A stretch of 64,000 nt of DNA, from positions 62,001-126,000 of the forward strand of contig NZ_CP013232.1 of NCBI RefSeq assembly GCF_001584145.1, read 5' to 3'. The notes beneath the pieces were generated by a model. It ran no database searches, was not told where the DNA came from, and worked only from the letters and a program-made list of their open reading frames with translations. The position numbers and the translations under genes are program-made. This stretch comes from Collimonas fungivorans (GTDB taxonomy: Bacteria; Pseudomonadota; Gammaproteobacteria; Burkholderiales; Burkholderiaceae_D). Below, in pieces: positions 58,437 through 64,000 of the stretch; the first letter of the stretch is position 1, and every line of letters starts with the position of its first letter.

Positions 58437-58697
58437 CGTAAACTCGCTTTCTATGTGGCAACTTTTAAATACCCGAATCTTAACAAAACCCGGCAGATGC
58501 AGATATCATATTGCCAATCTACATCAAAATTTGTGAACTTTGGTTACACCATTGCAACAAGTTTAGTCCAGACCCATACTATGTGTCTAGGCGACAACTG
58601 AGAATGTTGTTGTTTTATACAATATTGGCAATAAAATATTATTCCAGACGTTATTATTTATCCGGTACTTTTGCAACCCAAATAAAGATTAACTTTA
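58437..58697. promoter_or_regulatory. Divergent tssB/tssJ regulatory region
   Basis: This 261-bp AT-rich spacer carries an exact 10-bp inverted pair, TATTGCCAAT (58509-58518) and ATTGGCAATA (58624-58633), one arm facing each operon. TTTATAC and TATTAT runs near 58615-58657 could serve as -10 elements, but no full consensus pair stands out. Confidence 0.55.
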
Positions 58698-59297
58698 ATG
58701 CGCCCCTTATCTCTCCTGGTTTCGTTGGCCGCAATACTGAGTTTGGCTGGATGCGCCGCAGGCGCCGTTTCCGCGATTGGCTCAGTCGCCAGTTCCGTAT
58801 TGCAGATGTCGGGCATCACCAAACCAGAAGTTCCCGATGCGCAAAAACCGCCGCGCACCATAGCGATCAAATTGCATGCAGGCACCAATTTGAACGCCGA
58901 CAGCTCCGGTACGCCGCTTGCCCTGGTCGCCAGAGTATATAAGTTACGACAAAATGGTGCTTTCCAACAGGCTACATACGATACATTTACCAATCCGCAG
59001 AAAGAAAAAGACGTATTGGGCGCCGATCTGATCGAAGTTAAGGAAATTACGTTGGTTCCTGGGCAACGTTATGAAGTCAGCGAAAAAGTCACCAGGGAAG
59101 CGGGTTTTGTCGGGGTTGTGGCCTTGTTTCGCAAGCCTGCGGCGCAACGCTGGAAGGTGACTTTCCCGGCCGAGGCTGCGGAAAAATCAGGCATTACCGT
59201 AGGCGCGAACGCCTGTGCGCTGACGGTCGGCACCGGCGTCACGGTTGCGGAAACCGGCGCCGCGACTAAACTTTTAACCCCGGCCCCATGCGGCTAG
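58698..59297 (+). CDS. tssJ: T6SS outer-membrane lipoprotein TssJ
   Basis: 199 residues. The signal ends LAGC (Cys19); the mature protein has TIAIKLHAGTNLNADSSGTPLALVARVYKLRQNGAFQQA and LGADLIEVKEITLVPGQR, the transthyretin-like fold of SciN/TssJ. It anchors TssM at the outer membrane. The C-terminal ~45 residues (ITVGANACALTVGTGVTVAETG) contain one internal Cys and a terminal Cys-Gly that may form a disulfide, an extension common in betaproteobacteria as far as I recall. First gene of the tssJKL operon. Confidence 0.94.
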   Translation: MRPLSLLVSLAAILSLAGCAAGAVSAIGSVASSVLQMSGITKPEVPDAQKPPRTIAIKLHAGTNLNADSSGTPLALVARVYKLRQNGAFQQATYDTFTNPQKEKDVLGADLIEVKEITLVPGQRYEVSEKVTREAGFVGVVALFRKPAAQRWKVTFPAEAAEKSGITVGANACALTVGTGVTVAETGAATKLLTPAPCG

Positions 59298-59351
59298 CGT
59301 GGTCAGCTAGCGCCACGCGGATTTTGCGTGATGGTTTGAATAAAATGACAT

Positions 59352-60710
59352 GTGAGTAAATACGTGAATCGAACATCGAAAATTTTATGGGGCGAAGGCC
59401 TGTTTTTACGGCCTCAGCATTTCCAGCAGCAGGACCGGTATCACGAAAACCGCCTGCATGAGACCACCAACGCCTTGCATCCGTATGCCTGGGGCGTGAT
59501 GACGGTGCAGCTGGACCGCGATGCGCTGGCCAACAACACGCTGCGTTTATCTGAACTGTCGGTGATTTTCCAGGACGGCGAGATTTATAACGCGCCGGGC
59601 GACGACGACCTGCCGGAAGTGGTGGACCTGAGCGATATCCCGCATGCGCAGCAAACCATTACTTACTACGCGGCGCTGCCATACATGAAAGGCTTCGGCG
59701 GCAATTTTTCGCCGCTGGGCCAGACCAGCAACTCGACCCGCTACGCCCAGAACAACTCGGCCACGCCCGACCTGTTCACGCAGGCGGCGGAAGCCGAGCT
59801 GACCTACCTGAAGAAATCGGTGCGCATGGTGTCGGAGCTCGATCCGCGTGATTCGCTGATCAGTTTTCCGCTGATCAAGCTGCGCCGCATTTCGACCGGC
59901 GGCTTCGAACCCGACCCGACCTTCGTCGCGCCGAGCCTGACGATCCGCAGCGCGCCGGCGCTGTATATCCAGCTGCGGCGCCTGATGGATGCGCTGCAGG
60001 CCAAGGTCAGCGCCTTGTATGGCCACCACCGCGAACCGAGCAAGAACGTGATCGAATTCCGTTCCGGCGATATTTCATCGTTCTGGCTGCTGCATACTGC
60101 AAGTTCGGCGTTTGCCGGGCTGACGCATTACTTCCACAATCCGGCGTTCCATCCGGAGCGTTTGTACGAGCAGCTGCTGAGCCTGGCCGGCGCGTTGATG
60201 ACGTTTTCCAAGAGTTATGCGCTGTCGGACCTGCCGGTGTACCAGCACCAGGATCCGGGACCGTGTTTCGCCAAGCTCGACAGCATCATCCGCGAGCTGC
60301 TGGATACCGTGATTTCCTCGCGCTATTTCTCGATCGCGCTGTCGGAGAACAAGCCTTCGCATCACCACGGCATGCTCGATTCCGGCAAGATCGACGACAA
60401 GACCGCGTTCTACCTGGCGGTCAACGCCAGCATGCCGGCCATCGAGCTGGTCGATATCGTGCCGTTGCGCTTCAAGATCGGCGCGCCCGACGACGTCGAC
60501 AAGTTCGTGCTGTCGGCGATGCCGGGCGTCAAGCTGTCGCATTCGCCGCAAGTGCCGGCGGCCTTGCCGGTACGGCCGGACACTTATTATTTTGCCTTGG
60601 AAAACAAGGGCGCCCTGTATGATCGTATGCTGCAGGCGCAGTCGATCTCGATTTATGTACCATCCGGCATCAACGACCTTAAACTTGAGCTCTTAGCGGT
60701 TACATCATGA
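59352..60710 (+). CDS. tssK: T6SS baseplate protein TssK
   Basis: 452 residues: KILWGEGLFLRPQHFQQQDRYHENRLHE is the TssK signature, and the middle contains LAQAEL-type TDL regions such as DLPEVVDLSDI and FKIGAPDDVDKFVLSAMPGVKLSHSPQVPAALPVRPDTYYFAL near the receptor-like C-terminus. TssK trimers connect the wedges to TssL/TssM. The start is GTG 59352 and lacks a clear Shine-Dalgarno. The stop overlaps the tssL start by four bases (ATGA). Confidence 0.96.
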   Translation: MSKYVNRTSKILWGEGLFLRPQHFQQQDRYHENRLHETTNALHPYAWGVMTVQLDRDALANNTLRLSELSVIFQDGEIYNAPGDDDLPEVVDLSDIPHAQQTITYYAALPYMKGFGGNFSPLGQTSNSTRYAQNNSATPDLFTQAAEAELTYLKKSVRMVSELDPRDSLISFPLIKLRRISTGGFEPDPTFVAPSLTIRSAPALYIQLRRLMDALQAKVSALYGHHREPSKNVIEFRSGDISSFWLLHTASSAFAGLTHYFHNPAFHPERLYEQLLSLAGALMTFSKSYALSDLPVYQHQDPGPCFAKLDSIIRELLDTVISSRYFSIALSENKPSHHHGMLDSGKIDDKTAFYLAVNASMPAIELVDIVPLRFKIGAPDDVDKFVLSAMPGVKLSHSPQVPAALPVRPDTYYFALENKGALYDRMLQAQSISIYVPSGINDLKLELLAVTS

Positions 60711-61483
60711 ACAGACCATCAGCCCCCTCCCTGCTCGGCGACAGCGCCGCCGGCCAATACGTAGCGGCGGACACCAGTTCCGCCAATTCATTGCTGGACC
60801 TGATGTACGACGGGTTCTACGCCTTGTTCCTGCTGAAGAGCCGTTGTGCGCCTACCGACGAAGCCGGTTTCACGTCGAAGATGCAGCGCTTCCTCAGCGA
60901 TTTCGAACGCGGCGCAAAAAAGCTGGATGTGTCGGCGGAAGACGTCCACGCCGCGAAATACGCGTTTTGCGCGGCAGTTGACGAGAACATCCTGCATTCG
61001 CAATTCAATATCCGCGATACCTGGGCGCGCCGGCCGCTGCAACTGATCCTGTTCGGCGACCAGCTCGCCGGCGAACATTTCTTCACCCGCCTGGAAGACC
61101 TGCGCGCCAAGGGCGCCCAGCATCTGCAGGCGCTGGAAGTGTTCCACATGTGCCTGCTGCTGGGTTTCCAGGGCAAGTACATCATCGAAGGTCCGGAAAA
61201 GCTGAACTACCTGACCGCCCGCCTGGGCGACGAAATCGCGCGCATGAAAGGCAAGAGCGCCGGTTTTGCACCGCACTGGGAACGGCCGGACCAGATCAGC
61301 CACAAGCTGCGCAATGAGGTGCCGCTATGGGCGCTGTGTTCGGTATTCGCCCTGATCGGGCTGGGCGGTTATTTTGCCCTGAACACCATGCTGTCGCGGG
61401 CTACCGCATCGAGCATCAGCGGCTACAGCGACATCGTCAAACTGGCGCCGCGCGCGTCCTACCTGACCATCACCCTGCCTTGA
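60707..61483 (+). CDS. tssL: T6SS membrane-complex protein TssL (DotU type)
   Basis: 258 residues with the DotU cytoplasmic domain (LDLMYDGFYALFLLKSRC, AKYAFCAAVDENILHS, RPLQLILFGDQLAGEHFFTRLEDLR, LLLGFQGKYI) and one C-terminal membrane helix (VPLWALCSVFALIGLGGYFAL) followed by a short periplasmic end. No OmpA-like peptidoglycan-binding extension is present; the separate OmpA-family gene in the tssM operon may supply it. The ATG overlaps the tssK stop, indicating translational coupling. Confidence 0.96.
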   Translation: MNRPSAPSLLGDSAAGQYVAADTSSANSLLDLMYDGFYALFLLKSRCAPTDEAGFTSKMQRFLSDFERGAKKLDVSAEDVHAAKYAFCAAVDENILHSQFNIRDTWARRPLQLILFGDQLAGEHFFTRLEDLRAKGAQHLQALEVFHMCLLLGFQGKYIIEGPEKLNYLTARLGDEIARMKGKSAGFAPHWERPDQISHKLRNEVPLWALCSVFALIGLGGYFALNTMLSRATASSISGYSDIVKLAPRASYLTITLP

Positions 61484-61513
61484 TCGGATTCGGCTGAGGC
61501 ATTAACTATCTGA

Positions 61514-61531
61514 TGCCCGGCATTCCGGGCA
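61514..61531 (+). other. Hairpin immediately upstream of the second vgrG
   Basis: TGCCCGG and CCGGGCA form a perfect 7-bp stem with a four-base loop, 15 bases before the preferred vgrG start. There is no U-run. It could limit read-through from tssL or shield the ribosome-binding site. Confidence 0.45.
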
Positions 61532-61546
61532 CGTATGGGACACGGC

Positions 61547-64000
61547 ATGAGCAACGTACTCCAGAGCCTGCAAAGCCTGATTGGCGGGCGCCAGACCAGC
61601 CGTATCCTGCGCCTCTCTTTTCCGCACGATGATGGTCCGTCTGCACAGCTGCTGGTCAACAAGCTCGATGCCGCCGAAAGCCTGTCGCGTGACTTTGCCT
61701 TCACCGTAGAGCTGTTGTCCGATGATGCCAGCCTGGCGCTCAAGGATTTGCAAGGCAAGCTGTTTAACGTCGAACTGGTGCGCGCCGACGGCAGCCTGCG
61801 CTACTTCAGCGGCTACTGCTTTGAATTCCGTTTGGTGAAGACCGACGGCAGCATCAGCTTCTATCAGGCCAAACTCGGCCCGTGGCTGCAATACCTGCGC
61901 CTGCGCAAGGATAACTACATCTTCCACGGCAAGACCCTGCGCGAGCAGACCGAAAGCATCTTCAGCGACTACGGTACCCATCCCGACTGGGATGTGCGGG
62001 TGCGTGGTGAAGATGTGGCGATGACCGACGCCTGCCAGTTCAACGAGAGCGATTTCAATTACCTGCACCGGCGCTGGGAAGCGGCCGGCTGGTCGTACTG
62101 GTATGAACATAGCGACAAGGGTCATAAACTGATCCTCACGGACGACACCACCCAGGCAGCAGCGGTCGACAACGGCCCCGAGATCCGTTTCCAGCGCCAT
62201 GGCGGTGCGATAGAGGAAGACGGTATCGGCGACTGGTCGCCGGTACGCGATATCGTGCCCGGCAGCGTCAGCCTGGCAGGGTTCAATTTTAAAAGCCCGG
62301 TACCCGGCAATGTTGGTGTACCCACCCTGAACAAGCAGGGCGATGTGCTCAATATCGAATCCTACGAATACACGGGCGCTTATGGTTTCAAGGGCAATCA
62401 GGATGGCGACAAACAGGCGCAGCTGCGCATGGAAGAGATCGAGGCAGCGGGCAAGCACTTTGAAGCCAAAGGCAATAACCGCTCGGTACTGCCGGGACGG
62501 TATTTCCGTTTAACCAACCACTTTGCCTTCAATCCCTTCGGCAGCCATGAAGAAGCCGGTAAAAGCGAATTCCTGATCCTGACGGTCCACCACAAGGCGA
62601 GCAACAATTACCTGCAGCAGGTCAGCGAAAAGGCCGATTACAGCAACCAGTTAACCTGCATCCGTAAAACCATCCCCTGGCGTCCAGGCCGTGGTTTTAA
62701 TAGCACTGCCACCAAGATCCAGGCGCCGCAGACCGCCACAGTAGTGGGGCCTTCCGGCCAGGACAGCATCTATACCGATGAATACGGCCGTATCCGCGTG
62801 CAGTTCCACTGGGACCGGATCGGCAACAATGATGAAAAGAGCTCGGCCTGGATCCGTGTCGCCAGCTCCTGGGCGGGCAGTGAACTGGGTGCGGCGGCGA
62901 TTCCGCGGGTCGGCAGCGAAGTGATCGTGCAATGGCTCGATGGCAACCCGGACCGGCCCCTGGTTACCGGCAGCGTCTATAACCAGCGCAATATGCCGCC
63001 ATGGAAGCTGGCGACCCAGCAATCGTTGATGGGCCTCAGAAGTCGTGAGTTGACCCCGAATGGCGGCAACCAGGCCGGCGGGCGCAGCAACCACCTGATC
63101 CTGGACGACACCAACGCCAAGATCCAGGCCCAACTCAAAAGCGATCACCAGCACAGCCAGCTCAGCCTGGGCAACATCACCCGCATTGAAGACAACGCCG
63201 GCCGCAAGGACGCACGCGGCGAGGGCTGGGAACTGCGCACTGACGGCCATGGCGTGGCCCGTTCGGCGAAAGGCATGCTGATCACCACTGAAGGGCGCAG
63301 CAATGCTGCTTCGCACATGAAGGACATGGGCGAGACGGTGCAGAGGCTCACCTCCGCACGAGACCAGCATGAGACGCTGGCGGAGATGGCGCAGCAGGCG
63401 GGGGCGCAGGAGAAACAGGGTCAGCAGGCCGATGTTGCGCAGATCCTCAAGACGCAGAACGAGGCGATCAAGGGTGGCACGGCGAAAGAAGGTAGCTTCC
63501 CGGAATTATCAGCACCACACCTGGTGCTGGCCAGTCCTGCGGGGATTGAAACCACAACGGCGCAATCGACGCACATTGCCAGCGATGAGCACACCGCCAT
63601 CACCACCGGCAAGAGCTTGTCCATTGCCAGTGGCGACAGTCTGTTTGCCAGTATCACGAATACTTTCCGCTTGTATGTACAAAAAACGGGAATGAAAATG
63701 GTCGCAGCTGCCGGCGATGTGGATATGCAGGCTCTCTCAGACAGCATCAACCTGCTGGCCAAGTTGAACATCACGCAAACTGCAAACACTATTACCATTA
63801 CCGCCAAAGAAGAGGTACTGATCAATGGCGGAGGCAGTTACGGGAAATTCAATGCCGGCGGCATCGAGCACGGTACTAACGGCAATTATGTCGCCCATGC
63901 AGCTACGCATAGCTTGCCAGGAGCGAAAAATCTGGCCATCAAAATGCCTGAGTTCCCTCACGTAGCTATACCTGGCGTGTTCAATGAATATTTTCATATC
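61547..64000 (+). CDS. vgrG: Second VgrG with DUF2345-type extension, 3' end beyond the window
   Basis: The frame is open from ATG 61547 to the last base (818 codons). It begins LSFPHDDGPSAQLLVNKLDAAESLSRDF and has FNYLHRRWEAAGWSYWYEHS (gp27-like), YTDEYGRIRVQFHWDRIG, WIRVASSWAGSELGAAAIPRVGSEVIVQWLDGNPDRPL (OB fold), then TDGHGVARSAKGMLITTEGR, a DUF2345 opening, and beta-helical repeats. It differs clearly from the first VgrG, so it is a distinct spike type that probably carries other effectors. GGGA six bases upstream supports this start; ATG 61535 is also in frame. The end and any effector genes lie outside the window. Confidence 0.93.
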   Translation, partial: MSNVLQSLQSLIGGRQTSRILRLSFPHDDGPSAQLLVNKLDAAESLSRDFAFTVELLSDDASLALKDLQGKLFNVELVRADGSLRYFSGYCFEFRLVKTDGSISFYQAKLGPWLQYLRLRKDNYIFHGKTLREQTESIFSDYGTHPDWDVRVRGEDVAMTDACQFNESDFNYLHRRWEAAGWSYWYEHSDKGHKLILTDDTTQAAAVDNGPEIRFQRHGGAIEEDGIGDWSPVRDIVPGSVSLAGFNFKSPVPGNVGVPTLNKQGDVLNIESYEYTGAYGFKGNQDGDKQAQLRMEEIEAAGKHFEAKGNNRSVLPGRYFRLTNHFAFNPFGSHEEAGKSEFLILTVHHKASNNYLQQVSEKADYSNQLTCIRKTIPWRPGRGFNSTATKIQAPQTATVVGPSGQDSIYTDEYGRIRVQFHWDRIGNNDEKSSAWIRVASSWAGSELGAAAIPRVGSEVIVQWLDGNPDRPLVTGSVYNQRNMPPWKLATQQSLMGLRSRELTPNGGNQAGGRSNHLILDDTNAKIQAQLKSDHQHSQLSLGNITRIEDNAGRKDARGEGWELRTDGHGVARSAKGMLITTEGRSNAASHMKDMGETVQRLTSARDQHETLAEMAQQAGAQEKQGQQADVAQILKTQNEAIKGGTAKEGSFPELSAPHLVLASPAGIETTTAQSTHIASDEHTAITTGKSLSIASGDSLFASITNTFRLYVQKTGMKMVAAAGDVDMQALSDSINLLAKLNITQTANTITITAKEEVLINGGGSYGKFNAGGIEHGTNGNYVAHAATHSLPGAKNLAIKMPEFPHVAIPGVFNEYFHI

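Noticed and set aside
1..64000. CRISPR arrays, insertion sequences, phage integrase or rRNA
   Set aside because: None seen on reading either strand; no transposase or integrase motifs and no regularly spaced direct repeats.

Overview
The window is dense, GC-rich Gram-negative DNA. Gene content (GmhA, TssJ-type and other lipoproteins, a complete type VI secretion locus, DUF2339/DUF3999 pair, FCD-GntR and HxlR regulators) points to a betaproteobacterium of the Burkholderiales. Oxalobacteraceae, perhaps Collimonas, is my best guess; this is inference from protein flavour, not from a marker gene. I saw no rRNA, tRNA, CRISPR array or intact insertion sequence.

Left third (1-13.6 kb): metabolic and envelope genes. 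The end of a periplasmic CpdB-type nucleotidase is coupled to a Sel1-repeat lipoprotein, followed by a REPIN-like inverted pair of small palindromes. Next come an exported creatininase-like protein with a YVTN beta-propeller, two alpha/beta hydrolases, an SDR, a GstA divergent from an HxlR regulator, a 45-residue lipoprotein and GmhA. A sulfatase lipoprotein carries an unusual CAITR active-site box and is followed by an exported formylglycine-generating enzyme and an NlpA/MetQ-like binding protein.

13.6-21.1 kb: a GntR/FCD regulator divergent from a four-gene catabolic operon (class V glyoxylate-type aminotransferase, ACS-family MFS transporter, MhpD-like hydratase, large FAD/Fe-S D-2-hydroxyacid dehydrogenase). 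Identical 16-bp operators in opposite orientation sit at the regulator start codon and just upstream of the operon.

21.1-23.1 kb: a probable accessory patch on the minus strand: an HNH endonuclease, a block of four hairpins, a small basic protein, and an uncharacterised protein whose reading frame has no stop codon before the shared terminator. 23.3-29.5 kb: DUF2339/DUF3999 membrane pair, an M48 lipoprotein protease and a CPBP membrane protease.

29.5-64 kb: a type VI secretion system (T6SS). Order: Cys-rich membrane protein (-), M15 peptidase, tssM, tagF, OmpA-like (+), tssA (-), TPR-like exported protein, vgrG1, TPR protein, PAAR-like/Rhs effector, SUKH immunity (+), then on the minus strand TPR-like lipoprotein, tssB, tssC, hcp, tssE, tssF, tssG, clpV and a small unknown, and on the plus strand tssJ, tssK, tssL and a second vgrG cut by the window end. 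TssJLM form the envelope complex, TssEFGK plus VgrG the baseplate, TssBC/Hcp the sheath and tube, and ClpV recycles the sheath. The vgrG1-to-immunity block is a self-contained effector cassette. A TTGGYAATAT-like element recurs in the two main T6SS divergent promoter regions and is a candidate shared regulatory site.
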